Origin: Plecoglossus altivelis
Taxonomy: Eukaryota; Chordata; Actinopteri; Osmeriformes; Plecoglossidae
Direction of reading: 5' to 3'
Assembly: GCA_036571765.1 (NCBI GenBank)
Contig: BROE01000003.1
Coordinates: 10,518,821 to 10,582,820 of the forward strand
Length of the DNA: 64,000 bases
This document shows positions 22,230 to 33,440 of the stretch, piece by piece. A model generated the notes under the pieces. It was given only the letters and a program-made list of their open reading frames with translations. It was not told where the DNA came from and searched no databases. How positions within the stretch are numbered: the stretch's first letter is position 1; every line of letters starts with the position of its first letter. A program made the translations under genes and the position numbers.

Positions 22230-24737
22230 AGCGAAGGAAAGAAAGAGAAAACACTCCCATCCAGCCAGTGCCCATGTCACAACCTGCGCTGACAGCATTT
22301 TCTGGGTAATTTGCTGATGGACCCATGATCTTCTTCTGGACAATTTACCAGGGCAGGCCCACAGCAAACAAAAATAGATTGAGGCACTAAAATCACAGAG
22401 GAGAATGACAGACAGATCTGTCCTCTCTAAGACCGAGCAGCTAAGAAGAGGAGGGGTAGTGTGGTGGGGGCTGAGGAGGGGAGCGCAGAAGCACAGATCA
22501 TGTGTCTTCAAATCCAATAGAAACAGTTACGTCTATCGTTTTTGGGATCATTAGTCGTTCCTTCTGTTTTTAGGGGTTAGTTTTACGAGAGTTTGGCCCG
22601 GCGCACAGATCCATAACAACCAGGCCAGCCAACTGTTTCCTGGAAATAATAACCTCTTGATTAACATCAATATGGAAGAGCCCTCTGCTGCGGTAAAGCT
22701 ATGGAGGTTACGCACACTGGCCAGACAGCAGGCTGCAGCCAGGGCTGGGTCATGGCTCCACATGATCTGTTAGCAGGCCTGTTAGCTAGCCTGTCAGCTG
22801 GCCTGTCCCAACCTGAGAATCCTCTGAACACTGCCTCCGGGGTCGACCAGGCCTCAGTCTTTCTCTCAGAAAATAACAGTCGACTAAGTAGAGAACAGCT
22901 GTGAATACGACAAAACCTGGATTGTTTGCATCAAACTGAAATGAATGGTAATTATATTCTTGCGCTGGCAAGATGAGCATGGTGACGGTGTGCGCGTTCG
23001 TGTGGCGTTCGGTCGGTCGCTGCAGTTCAGAAGCTGGACCACTTCTAAATATAGTAACGATGCATGTCCTGAACTGCACTCGCCGATGTTCTCCAGCAGA
23101 ACAATTACTGGGACAGGATAGAACGGCTCAACTGGAGCGCTCGTTTAAAGAAATTACTTATAAAACGAGATTCAGGTTAAAAAGGTAAGTAAGGCCAGGT
23201 GGGTGTGATCCAGCTATTTTCTTGCTTGTGATGTTGTTTTCACTTGTACATGGAGCAGACTAAATGAAGGAAGTGGGAGAACACAATCATACTTCCATAA
23301 ACATTAACCATCAGCCAGTGCTGACATCTACAGCAAGGCTGCTGTAGCTAAATGATCCCACCTACAGTTCCCAGTACTAAACATTTACATTTCAAATATG
23401 TACAGCAGAATTTCTCTTTAAATGGAGAATCCAGGTAAAAGGTTTGTGATGATACGTTGGTAAATCTACTGATTAATGATGGAGACTTTTTTCCCTCGGA
23501 AATGATCAGTTGATCCGTCATTTTATATTCCTCCCGCCCACCTCCCCTGCCTCTTCTTCCTTGACCTCGGCGGAGTTAGAAGAAGTGTTTAAATCGCTGT
23601 CTCTTTGTAAGTGTTGTAAAATATTCATTCGTCGTGCTTTTACAGAGCGGAGAGGTAGTAGCGACAATAAAAAGCTTGGCAACTTGAGAGTACCAGGACT
23701 TCTGACAAAACATAGTGATCCTCGTCTGCTCTCCTTCCCTCTCCCTCGTTCCAGCAGAGCAGTTGAGCGCTGAAGCACCAGAGCCTGGGGGGGCAGAGGC
23801 CAGGACTCTACTGCCCCCTAATGTTGGAGGCCTACATTGATTGCACACAAGAGATGGAGAGGGGTTAAGAACTTGCTAGTGTAACACCGGATCGCAACTT
23901 TCAATCCAAATGCGTTCCATTTCCTGGAAAATATTACTGCCGCAATCATTAAGGTCTCACCAGGTTTTCCGGTTAATGACCACAACATTAGAATTGAGCA
24001 GCACTGGGCAAACCTCTGCTTCTTTTTCAGGAACAAACTTAAAAATAAAGACAATGCAATGGTCTTTTCTAGGTTACTTAATGATGAAAGGACAGTGATT
24101 GGTTATGTAGGCACGACAGTTATTAAATGAAGTAGGGATTATACAAAACCAGCTTATGTTCTACTTAACCTACCTGTTTAATTGAATTTTACTGACAAAT
24201 ACCCTTACATATTTTACGAAGTCCAAAGAGAAATATGCATTTGACTTTCTGGCTTTAAATTATAAATATAAGTTCTCTATTCACCCCTCTCCATTTATAT
24301 ACCCCAATAACTGTAGAGAACGTTGAGGGAGATTTGGAAAGGGAAAAAAGTAAAGACTTGAAATCACATCAAACTACAAAGGAAACTCGGATGTAGACAC
24401 ACAGCAGGTGACCCAAAGGGATGGCTTGTAATACGCTGGCTTTCCTGTTGTGAACATGCACGTAACCCTATTCACATTTCACTCATTGATGCTATTAACG
24501 TTTAACAATACTTGTAGCAGCTATGCGTATTTGATTCGGGTTTCATTCCTTTCCGCACTTCCCATCTTACATTTGAAACTGCTGCCTGTGACGGCAAAGC
24601 TAGCTTGCAGAAAATACAGTCGGACATACCAACAATGCCAGTCTCTGGTACTTCTGTTTTAGTTCTTGTAACCCATCCGATGGAATGGCTTCCAGGACGG
24701 AATACCAGTCTTGTTGACATCTGTCTGCATGTGTCAT
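15757..24737 (-). CDS. dnajc24: DNAJC24 (DPH4), diphthamide biosynthesis J-domain/CSL zinc-finger protein, four coding exons
   Basis: Known role of the family: a cytosolic co-chaperone and electron-transfer partner of the DPH1/DPH2 complex, which starts diphthamide formation on a histidine of elongation factor 2. Seen here: joining 24737-24630, 21490-21352, 16210-16142 and 15923-15757 on the minus strand gives one frame of 160 residues (human about 149). The J domain covers about residues 9-82, with the HPD motif at 38-40. A PVD..V.L..MSW linker follows at about 92-103. The CSL-type zinc finger has CRCGG at 114-118 and CDTC at 144-147, so the ligands should be C114, C116, C144 and C147. The codon phases (0, 1, 1) match at every junction and all donors and acceptors are GT-AG. 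The start ATG is the first in exon 2, one base after a splice acceptor, which implies a non-coding first exon further right that I did not locate. An acidic insert (125-139) is longer than in human. Confidence 0.95.
15924..16141 (-). other. dnajc24 last intron (218 bp)
   Basis: A short intron containing a purine run with (GA)n at about 15988-16023, which is a pyrimidine tract on the transcribed strand some 65-100 bp upstream of the acceptor. No exon is seen in it. Confidence 0.85.
16142..16210 (-). CDS. dnajc24: dnajc24 short linker exon
   Basis: A 69-bp exon encoding ASQLKQCWPVDAHVSLDDMS and then WDQ (residues 83-105, the first codon being split). It aligns with the human linker containing GPVDAQVYLEEMSW. 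The acceptor is GTCTACAG and the donor GTGAGT (16141-16136). It enters in phase 1 and leaves in phase 1. Confidence 0.93.
16642..16680. repeat. (GT)n microsatellite
   Basis: A GT tract with one GTAT interruption, followed by GCGGGGGGGAGGGG. It lies in a dnajc24 intron. Confidence 0.94.
16935..17880. repeat. minisatellite, CTAGTTACACAC-type units with (CA)n
   Basis: About 0.95 kb of degenerate units built from TACAGTCTAGTTACACAC, alternating with TATGAACTAGTTACAC and TATATTAACTAGTTACAC. A pure (CA)n stretch sits at about 17145-17210. Higher-order blocks recur, for example CTCTATAGTCTAGATGCAC three times between 17400 and 17680. It lies in the intron between the 69-bp exon and the HPD exon of dnajc24. 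Confidence 0.9.
17930..18780. promoter_or_regulatory. CpG-rich, non-repetitive block inside a dnajc24 intron
   Basis: After a long repeat array the sequence becomes GC-rich and dense in CG dinucleotides for roughly 850 bp, for example GGTGGCGCGGAGGAGGGGAG near 18000. It contains two poly-C/poly-G spots (18125-18150 and 18305-18375) and nested inverted repeats at 18473-18554. There is no convincing ORF. It could be an intragenic CpG island, a promoter of an unannotated transcript, or an enhancer. Confidence 0.45.
18473..18554. other. nested inverted repeats in the CpG-rich block
   Basis: Three perfect arm pairs interleave. CTTAATGC (18473-18480) pairs with GCATTAAG (18521-18528). GCGCCGTCT (18479-18487) pairs with AGACGGCGC (18541-18549). 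CGTGAGCGCCG (18511-18521) pairs with CGGCGCTCACG (18544-18554). These can form alternative hairpins, with the last the strongest. The function is unknown. Confidence 0.75.
19345..19402. other. assembly gap (58 N)
   Basis: A run of N flanked by G homopolymers on both sides (GGGGGAGGGGGG before, about 16 G after). The true length and content are unknown. It is probably a G-rich tract that could not be sequenced. It lies in a dnajc24 intron. Confidence 0.97.
20631..20960. repeat. 28-bp minisatellite
   Basis: About 12 tandem units beginning AGGACTGGGGGAACTGGGTG with a GAAGGTAGC tail and few substitutions. It abuts a second, related 30-bp array and lies in the dnajc24 intron, within 0.8 kb of the donor of the HPD exon. 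Confidence 0.93.
20961..21160. repeat. 30-bp minisatellite related to the adjacent 28-bp array
   Basis: About 6.6 units beginning AGGACTGGGAGAGACTGGAT with a GAAAGGAGGC tail. The shared AGGACTGGG start suggests it derived from the neighbouring 28-bp unit. Because the period is a multiple of three, it is open in several frames and gives long artefactual ORFs. A further purine-rich stretch continues to about 21345. Confidence 0.93.
21352..21490 (-). CDS. dnajc24: dnajc24 HPD-containing J-domain exon
   Basis: Encodes residues 37-82, beginning YHPDKQGPDVPEEE and ending REYDLQLR, plus one base of the next codon. It carries the HPD tripeptide needed to stimulate HSP70 ATPase, and the FLEVGQAWKVL helix. 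The acceptor is CTATCCTGCAG and the donor GTGAGC (21351-21346). The frame stays open into the following intron, so retention of that intron would not immediately give a stop. Confidence 0.95.
22139..22230. repeat. (GA)n microsatellite
   Basis: About 90 bp of GA with regular GCGA interruptions, in the first coding intron of dnajc24. Confidence 0.95.
22975..23184 (+). other. candidate 5' exon antisense to dnajc24
   Basis: A CpG-enriched stretch (22985-23025, with GCGTTCG, GGCGTTCGGTCGGTCGC) leads into an open frame ending RSFKEITYKTRFRLK at a near-perfect donor AAAAAG|GTAAGTAAGG (23184/23185). It lies inside the first coding intron of dnajc24 on the opposite strand. It could be the first exon of a plus-strand transcript or a chance donor. 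No downstream exon was identified. Confidence 0.22.
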
Positions 24738-24738
24738 A
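24630..24738 (-). CDS. dnajc24: dnajc24 first coding exon (J-domain N-terminus)
   Basis: Encodes residues 1-36, starting MTHADRCQQDWYSVLEAI and ending QKYQRLALL. This is the helix I/II part of a J domain (DWYSVL, LKQKYQRLAL). The ATG is at 24737-24735. The acceptor reads TTCCTCAG one base upstream of the ATG, and the donor is GTATGT at 24629-24624. The exon ends in phase 0, immediately before the YHPDK of the next exon, as expected for this family. Confidence 0.93.
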
Positions 24739-26235
24739 CTGAGGAACAGGTCATCTTCTGAACCTATTTAGCTTGTTGTAGTAGTTGATTGGTTGTGAAA
24801 TTGTAGCTACTACAGTACTAATAGTACTACAGTTTACGTTAGCACTAGCTACTTGGCTAGGACCCGGAACGCGTGTTTTGTCTGGGCAGTTTAGATTTGC
24901 CCCTCTATAGCCGCTTGAAAATGATTATATTTTAGACCACGTGAAGCTAGATAGAATAATTAAAATACCAGACTGATAAACATAGAGACTAAAAGATTGC
25001 TAGTTGTTAGAAAAATATCCTCCACGCTGTTTCAGCTGTCAGTTCGCGTGTCACGATTTCAAGGTCCCCAGAAACAGTGATAATTACACAGAACGATTAT
25101 AACTTGAAAATGATCTCATTCGTCTTTATTTTATCTTCTTTAGATATAACTCATGTAGAGACTATATTTATCATAATAAAAATATATAATTGGCGGATCT
25201 GTCGAAAGATGATAAAGTGGTCAACTCGTTTAGGGTTTCTACCCGAACAGTAAATATTGTAACACACAAAGGACAAGCCAATGGCGGTTTCTATAGAAAC
25301 TGAAACAGTCACTTTTGCAATAATAACAGTGTGTAGGCATATCAGCCTGGTTGTAGGAAAGAAATCACATATATTTAACGTAATATATCTCAGTTGCGCT
25401 CACTTCAATTCTCGAAGTATTATGCGTGAAATGCTGACCTTGTGTTTTCAATTTATTGACAAAAGCTTTATGACTAATATTTAATTTGGCAGGCAGCTAT
25501 GGCTGTTAGGGAGGCAGGAATAATGTAGCATGAAAGATGGGTCATCATGTTTATGAATCACTATTTTTGCTCTTTGAATTTGTGCTTGAAATGCTCCAAC
25601 TTCTTCGAGAAAATGTATGAACTTGTCTAAGTGATGGGCCCTATAACCAGTCAAACCAGCCCTTCATTCGGTGATGAGCAAAGACAGTACTTCCAGTGTA
25701 AAGCACCAATAGCTAGATAGACAAAATCATTAAAGCTCTGGCAAAATTCAATAATAACAGGGTTCATGAGTACAAATATTCAAACATAGTTACACATCAA
25801 CACCAAGTCAACACCACAGCCTGCAAAGAGCAAAAGTATTAGAATTATAGGTAAACTGAAATGAAACTCCAGATGAGTCATTGAATACTCTAGACTGATC
25901 TACATATAAGTGTTCAAAAAGTGTTCCGTATTTTATATACAGTATGCATGAAACAAAGTGGTAAAAATGTGTCAATCAGAAAAGCTATTTAATTCCATAA
26001 GCAGTTCGATGCCAGCAAGCCTCACAAAGGCAGATTAGGCCCAGCTGAATGAACTTCCTGAACAAGAAAAGACTAACCTGCATATGACTGTAAAAGCAGC
26101 TGTGTTTGCTAATTGAGTTGGGAATACTGTAACAGTATAGTTTTTTTAGGTGAGAGGGTGAAAATATGTATTTTTTTACTACCCATAACTACCCATGCAC
26201 GCACACACATGCACACACACACACACACACACCTC

Positions 26236-26400
26236 ACTCTCCTGTCTGAAGCTCATTAGCCCCGTCTTTAATGAGCAAGGTGATGGATAGATAGGAGAAC
26301 AGACAAGTGACATATTGTTTGGCCTTAATTATTTCCTCATTTTGAGGAATTACAAAGCAATTAGAAACGTGACAAAATAGTCTCCACACATTGCACGGGT
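26236..26400. promoter_or_regulatory. conserved-element-like block with homeodomain-type sites
   Basis: Contains CTCATTAG, CTTTAATGAG, CCTTAATTATTTCC, GGAATTAC and GCAATTAG within 110 bp, and an inverted repeat TTCCTCA (26333-26339)/TGAGGAA (26343-26349). The dense TAAT/ATTA cores suggest an enhancer. This is inference only. Confidence 0.33.
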
Positions 26401-29400
26401 GGCCCTGAGGGAGGAGGGGGAAGAGGGAGTACGCATTGAGGTGGCCTATTCAATTCTTCTGATAATCTGACAAGTCTGATGCGACGTACTTTCGGAACAG
26501 CTCGTATCTTCAAAAAGTAGCTGCGAGTTTAGATTGTTCTAGTAGGTTGAGGGCGCTTCAGGGGGTGGTCGGTTCGTTACTCAGCACCCACCAGTCACCT
26601 AATGTTTTCATTTATTATATTTATTTTGAAACGTTTTGCTAATCCTGTATTCGGTTGTAGAGGAATTAAATTACCACTCAAACAAATCTATAAATAAGTT
26701 ATAGAAAAATACTGGTCAATTAGAGCCATTATTCATGTGAAAACCACAATTAACGCCAGCAAGCAGCATTTTCCTTTTGTTTGGATCTGTATATTTGAGT
26801 TGCTGTAGGCTCTCAGTTCACATGATGATTGTTACCATATAATGATGCAGAGGTTCAAATTGTTTCTTCTCAACTTTTAGCTTTACAAACAGTTATTCAT
26901 TCTCTACCTGTCTATTCTGATTAGTCATAGAAAAGAGTAAGGCTCTCAGGAGTTAATTACGAGGGAGTGATTTAAATCAATAGGCCTAATCACATACACA
27001 ACCATCACACCTCACTGCTCTCCACACTCCTCCCTCTCTCATTAATTTATGGAATTATTGACCCACTCATGAGCAAGTGTCTCATTAGAAATCAAAATAG
27101 ATTTGTTCTGATCAAAGTCTCAGTAGTCAGTAAAGTTGTAATTGAAAGTCTGGAAACTTGCCTCAGTTCTTTCTTAATGATCAGTTGATTGAAGGTGAAA
27201 GTTCTTTCTTAGTTATCAATTGATTGAAGGTGTCTTTAGAACGTTCTTTAGAAGTGAAGTTATCTGCATCGGGAAGATGAAATCTCCTCATGTGCTGATG
27301 GAACATTGCTTTTATCATCAGGACTGATAACGTAATACAACCCAACCAAAGTATGTTCTGTTTAGTCAACGTTTGAATATTAAAATTCTAGGTACAATGC
27401 TCAGCCTCTGGAGAAAGAATGATCGTGTCAAGTCACATTCCTTAACACATTTATCTTTCCCTGTGTTGTCCAAAGCATGCTTTCATCTGTAATGCCGTTG
27501 GACAGAAACCATGCCACAATTTACAAAATACGTAAGATCCACTTTCCTGTATAGTATAAAAATACATATTATCTTCGCAAAAACAGGCTGTAAAAGACTG
27601 AACTAATTTGATTGTATTTACAGGGGAATCCATGGGAGGTGGGGAAAGGAAGAATACAGACAAATACATCTGATATCTAAAGATTATCCATGTATTTCAA
27701 ATGATTGTATAAATGACACTATTATTAAGATCAATCCTATTATTCAGATTCGGATTTACATCACACTCAGTTAAGAGATTTTAATTAAACACCTCAATCA
27801 TATTAAACCACAAACATAACGATGATCCAAAAAGTTGCTAGGTGACAGTATATGAGATGGTGTAAGGTATGAGAAGCTGTACACATTTCAATCCAAAGTT
27901 GTGGGAGGTGCAAACGCAGATGATTGGCCTTGGAAGTTCAGTAACGCCAAAAAAACCACACAAAAAAAAGATCAAGGGGAAAAAAGGTGTGCATTTTACA
28001 GTGCATCAGATTTACAGAAAGCGCTGAAGCATGCGAGAGTGTTGTAGTTTTGGGTTAGGTGTCAGCGGAGGTGTGCGCGCGTGTGTGTGACGAACAGGCT
28101 AGCGGACCAGTGGGACTGGATGGTTGAAGCATTGTCAGGTGGTGCTCAATGTGACCCTCTCCCCAGAGTGAGGCGTTACCGTGGTGCCACCCCCCGTTCC
28201 CTCCAAACTTCTTCATCTTTAGGAGCAGATGCGTAGGTTGTTCGAGTGGATGCCAAGGATCTCTAATTAAACTAGAAGCCAGCCAGGCTTTGTCTGGAAA
28301 GGTACCATGAAAGAGCACGACTGCATGCCTGGTCTTCATTTCAGTGGTGTGAACACTTTATTCTCTACAGTACTGGACTGAGAATAGCAGTGTGAACTGT
28401 CATTAATGAACAGTACATGTTCTTTGAACCTTTCGGGCTGTTTTGGGAGCTTTAAAATGGGCAGATTTTCACCCAGTCGTCCTCCTGAGATGAATGTTTG
28501 ACAGTCTTTCATCAGCAAAGTGATGCTCCTCAAATACCTTGCAAAGCCTGGCTTCTACTCTGTTCGAACGCGACACAACCAGGTCATCCCGTCCACCGTG
28601 CTGTTGTTTGCAATGCAATTACAGTAAAATGACCTCTCTGTTTCATCACTTCGAACACTTTGGTTCAAACAAGGCCACCGTGATCTCGTGTGTGTGTGTT
28701 TGTGCATGCGTGGGCATGTTCCAGAGTCATCCTTCTAAGGTTCTTTGCATTTTTGAGTGTCCAAAAAATGATCCAGGGATTCCCCCTGTAATTAGAGATA
28801 AGTACCAACCACTTGTAATTCAAGTAGAGTGGGCCGCTTTGTCCTGCAGCCCCCCATTGTACCCGAGCGGCGTCCCCAGAGCAGGCTGAGCGCAGAGCCT
28901 CTACTGTCACCAGGGAGGAGGGAAAGAGCCACAGAGAAAAAGACAAGAAAACACTTCTCCCACGAAGAAGGGGAGGAATGTGAGGTATTGGCTAAGTGCC
29001 ACGGCCGGCCATTGTGTTAATGAGAGGAGGGGGTGTGGATGCCTACTACACGTAAGGAAAATAGAAAACAACTGACACTGTCGGTATAATTGTTTAGGGT
29101 GAAGACTGTCCACATGCACATGGTAAGAGAAGGTGACAACAGTACAGAAGGTGAAGGTAACTTGGTACTGATTCAGTCAGCGGTCATTTCCCTTGAACAT
29201 GAATCAAGTTGGCAAACTGGGATGCTGGGTGGTCAAGGAGCTGTTTGCGTCCCCTTGTTGCTTCCAGTACTATCAGACGTAACCATTTTTTGGGGGACAG
29301 AACGTTCAACAGAACGTTCGAGATGTCTCCAACAGAAAACGTTCCTTTTTGATGTAAACATTCATATTGTGCTGTAATCCTTCTTGATGAGCTGTTACAC

Positions 29401-30689
29401 CTTGGAGGGGAGGCAGCTAAACAGCAAGCCTGTCACAGAGGGAAAGATGGCAGTTGCACCGAGGTCTGCAAAACACCACGGCAAAACAGGAGGAATTCAC
29501 TCATCACACACACGTTCGCATTTTCAACCCATGTAAAAGGCCAAACCCCCGTTGCTCTCGCACACACAAAACGCACAGACGCACGCACTCACACAGATGA
29601 ACACACACAGGAATAACAGTAGATTAAAGAGTTGCCTCGCAGCGTGAGTCTCCCCCTGTGCACACAGCGTTACCAGTCAATGCAAATCTCTCACAATAGT
29701 CGCCCTCCTCCTGAAACAGGAGGAGGAGAGAAAGAGCGAGTGAGAGTGGGGGGGGGGGGGGGCGCGATTTGATGGACAGCCATTTGGCAGGATGCCAGGG
29801 TGGCTGGCGACACCTTTACCAACTGTTATTGTTATCCACGGGGTGTTCAGTGGGATGGGGGTATGCTGCCTGTATGGCCTAAACACCATGCTGTAGGCTG
29901 GGCAGAGCGACTCTTCTGGAGTAAAGCATAAAACAGGCCTCTCATAAAATGCTTGCACATGCAGGGTGAACAGTAATTAAAGAGTAAGCTACAAGCAGCG
30001 GAGACGGTCAGTGTCTGCCATTGAGACACGTAGTACATAGTACACGTAGTACTTTCATTTGAGAGTTCGAAAGAGGCATCAACAATATATACATATTTAC
30101 AATGTACAGTGTAACTGGTGTTATAGGTGTCTGCTTTTTGTCACTTATTAGAGTTATGGGTTATAGAGATAATTTGAATTTCCTTTCTTCTCAAGGTTTT
30201 CTTCTGGCAAAACTGCAAATCTTCCTAATGGTGTGTATGATTTAGCTCTGGTTTCCTCAATGTTCTATTGGTTCGCGTGCTAAAGGTCTTTGAAGAAACC
30301 ATAATCGCATCCTGAACGGAGACAAGTTAGCCAGTCCCAGTGAACCGGGCCTGAGCATCAAAGCAGCATGGTCTACAGGTGAGGTGGTACCAGGCAGGCT
30401 CGGACTCCATCACAGACCACAGGTGAGGTGGAGCGTTTTGGAACTGGATCTGGTCACTCCATAGAGGTGTCTCCCCTTCCTCTAGCAGAGTTTAATCTTT
30501 AACTGTGTCCGTTTCCACTGTTTGAGACACTTTGTTGGAAACACACCCTTCATGGTGGTTGATTTACTGGTGGTCTCTTTAGGGTATGGTGCATTCTTTG
30601 AGTTATTGGAGCTATTGTACTTAAACAATGCAAATTATGTCTGGTTTGGGGTTAAGGTTAGTTTTGCTCTCTGCACAATAGATGTTTGG

Positions 30690-31042
30690 AATGACTGACG
30701 TCACAATCCAAGAAGGTAGAGGAGTAGTTCCAGGTAGTGGAGATTTATATCGAGCCCAGAAATGAACAGAAATCAATCATTACACGAGACCTCACTTCAA
30801 GAATCTCTACAACAAAACATAATTATAATAATAATCCACAAGGACAAGGGGAACAGAGGGACTGAAACACCCAGCTAATGAGGAGAGAGGGACCATGACC
30901 AGGTGCAAGCGATGATGACCCGATAACAGTCTGGGACTGGATGAAGGCCCAGGTGATGCTGGCTAAGAGGGTCGGCTCAACGTTGACCCCCCGAACCGGC
31001 ACAGAACAGAAGGAGGAATTACCACAGGGGTGGATGTGACAG
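30690..31042. mobile_element. possible interspersed repeat fragment
   Basis: The run from CCAGGTAGTGGAGATTTAT through ACAAAACATAATTATAATAA to CCCGAACCGGCACAGAACAG and GGGGTGGATGTGACAG has the look of an interspersed fish repeat. No ORF or terminal repeats were identified. The assignment rests on resemblance only. Confidence 0.3.
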
Positions 31043-31627
31043 TTGGTTGGAAACTTGGTTCATTTTCAGTGACGAACTAGCGTGGCAGTATGACAATGCC
31101 CAGGATTTTTACATTGTCTCTGAAGAAATGATTGTAATATCTGAGGTTTTCTGACTGCTATCTTAGTTCACATGCTGTGTTTGTCATGTCAGCTCCATAC
31201 CACAGCCTAGAAAAAGCCAAGGTAACACCTGCTAGAGAAGACAGACTTGACATATCTATAATTGAGGGAGATTGAGTAGGAAAACTGTGGGAATCATAAA
31301 AGGTCAGTTGCTAATGAAAACACCCTCGGAGTGAAGCTAACAGCGTGCATGACTACCTCCTAGTGATGGTATCTCGTGATTGATACGATGCTGGTTCTGG
31401 AAATACTTTCATTTATCAAATAACAGTGAGTGTACATACAATTAGGAGTGTGAAAAGTAAAATACTTATTAATCGCTTCTCAGGTTTCATCGTTCCTGTG
31501 GAGGGCTTTGTTTAAGACACTGATAAGACAATCTTGGTCCACCGGAAAGGCCTTTGCACAAAGCATCACGTTACATTACACACATAACAAATCCGCCTTC
31601 AGTTGAACAATTTGCATAGACCAGTCC

Positions 31628-32135
31628 ATGCAATGGTTGACTGCTGATTTCGTAGCACTGTTCATGATTATTCTAAAGACGCATCTATCTGTTCAATTGG
31701 AGACACCTGCAAAGATGTTACCAGAGTTAAATTCTTCCTTTTTGAGGGGCTTTCAAAAGTTCATGTGCCATTTACCGGCGGCCCTGGAGATGGTGAGAAA
31801 ATGCCATCCAACAGCAACGTTTATTTATCAAGCCTTTGTCAGAGCCAAGTCCAGGCCCGGAACTTCTGCTCTGCAGCTGGGTTTCCTTGGCCGCGGTTCA
31901 CGACGCCATGCATGGCTGTTCTCCCAGCACCAGGATGCCGCGTGGTTGGCACAGCCCACTGTGGCACAGTACTGGGCCCTTTGCTGGATCAGCAAGCTTA
32001 ACCCAGTGAAATCTGGTGCCACGCGCTGGGTTTTGACTGATAATCAATCTTGCACGCTCCTCGACAGTTGTCACTGGGACAGGCAGAGGAGCAGGTGGCA
32101 GATGGGGACTGTCTGTAGAGACCGTAGACCGCTAG
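31628..32135 (+). other. long open frame ending at a good donor
   Basis: A 178-codon open frame starts with ATG at 31628 and runs through residues such as WLFSQHQDAAWLAQ and QYWALCWISK to CTAG|GTGAGT at 32135/32136, followed by a GT repeat. The other plus frame is also open for 78 codons, and no family motif is visible. The first 150 bp read like conserved non-coding DNA. It could be a lineage-specific exon, a conserved element, or chance. Confidence 0.2.
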
Positions 32136-33344
32136 GTGAGTGTGGGTGTGTGTGTGTGTGAGTGTGTTGGTGTGCCTGGTCTGGTCCATGTGGAGGGCAT
32201 GGGCACAGCCAGGCACAACCCAGAATTAGAACAGCTCAGAAAGCAGACTGAATGAATGCCAGGTTTTGAGAGGTTTCAAGAGGCTGGTCAAACTTATACA
32301 GTCCTAACAGGTTGAATCGCTGAAGATTTTTCCCATAGTTCTTTTTGAATACATGCTGAATGTGTTAGTAGTGCTCTAAGTTGGCACACCTCACATTGGA
32401 GAAGAGAATGATTTTATTATACAACCATTCACAGGGAGCAAAAGAGAAGAATTAATCAAAGTCGACAGAACCATCACATTTCCTTCAATTCACTTCACAG
32501 GAAAAGTGTGCGGTTGTATGTAACTCTGCATGCAATGTTTTGTCGAGACCTGTCAGAAAGAGAGATAGAGTTGTAGGGGAGAAAGAGCAAGACGGAGGGG
32601 GAGATAGAGATAGCATAAAGGAGGGAGAGAGAGGGGAGGCGTGAGAGGCCACAGGTGCGAGGGGAGAGCAGCGCGATTGCAGGCGTTGCTGTCAAGCAGA
32701 GTTTTCCTCTGTTTGTCCATGGAGCTGAAGTGTTGTGACGGCTTCTGATTGACACGGCGAGGTGTGAGTGGCGGGCAGGAGCCACGAACGCTCGGCTGGT
32801 TTTTTGCGGCGACATCTCTCTCTGTTTACATCCGTCTAATTGCTGACTTTTTTAGACGTTTGTTGCCAGCAGCCTGGGAGTCAGGTACAGCACAGTAACA
32901 CTCCCTGCATCACGCACAGGCACGACTTAATTGCGCTGTCATTTCCTCTACTTCAGGAAGAGCTGCAGAGCTGTTAAATGAAGCATGAGGTGCCCGCCTT
33001 GTGCTGCTAATGCTCTCCAGAATGTTCCGCCTCTATGGTATTTTATCGACAGGAATGGAAATTTGGAGTGGAAGGTAAAGGTGAGATACTGTTGATCGAA
33101 ATACGTTTGCGTGGTGCGCACAGCAACCGCAATATGTTACTTCTCTTTTTCCAGCACTGTAAATGTAATCACCTTTTGCCATTAACAGAATTACATAAAG
33201 ATGGGATGTGTTCCTCATACTGCAACAACCTGAAAACTCCTTGTCTTTTGATATGAGGACATCTAAAAGACACGTAAGAGTCATGTGATCGCATGAGGAA
33301 GGTGCAGGAAGGAGAGCAAGGGCCAGACTTTTCTGGCGGAACGG

Positions 33345-33440
33345 GGGGGTCTATGAAACCAGGAGAACAGGAGGATGGGGGAGAAAAGGGAGGTCTGTTC
33401 AAACCAGGAGAACAGGGGATGGGGGAGGAGGGCAACAGCC
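33345..33440. repeat. imperfect duplication of about 50 bp
   Basis: GGTCTATGAAACCAGGAGAACAGG and GGTCTGTTCAAACCAGGAGA begin two purine-rich copies that both continue with GATGGGGGAG. Confidence 0.8.

Larger units (their letters stand above)
24739..31600. other. gene-poor AT-rich region upstream of dnajc24
   Basis: This should contain the untranslated first exon and promoter of dnajc24, but there is no clear CpG island or donor to place them. The stretch 24740-28000 is AT-rich, with few tandem repeats. The rest holds scattered CA runs, a poly-G run at 29746-29762 and the repeat fragment at 30.7 kb. Confidence 0.55.

Noticed and set aside
24502..24720. Minus-strand frame with MSDCIFCK resembling the start of a HIT-family protein
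   Set aside because: It overlaps the dnajc24 first coding exon in another frame and continues into its intron. There is no further HIT motif.
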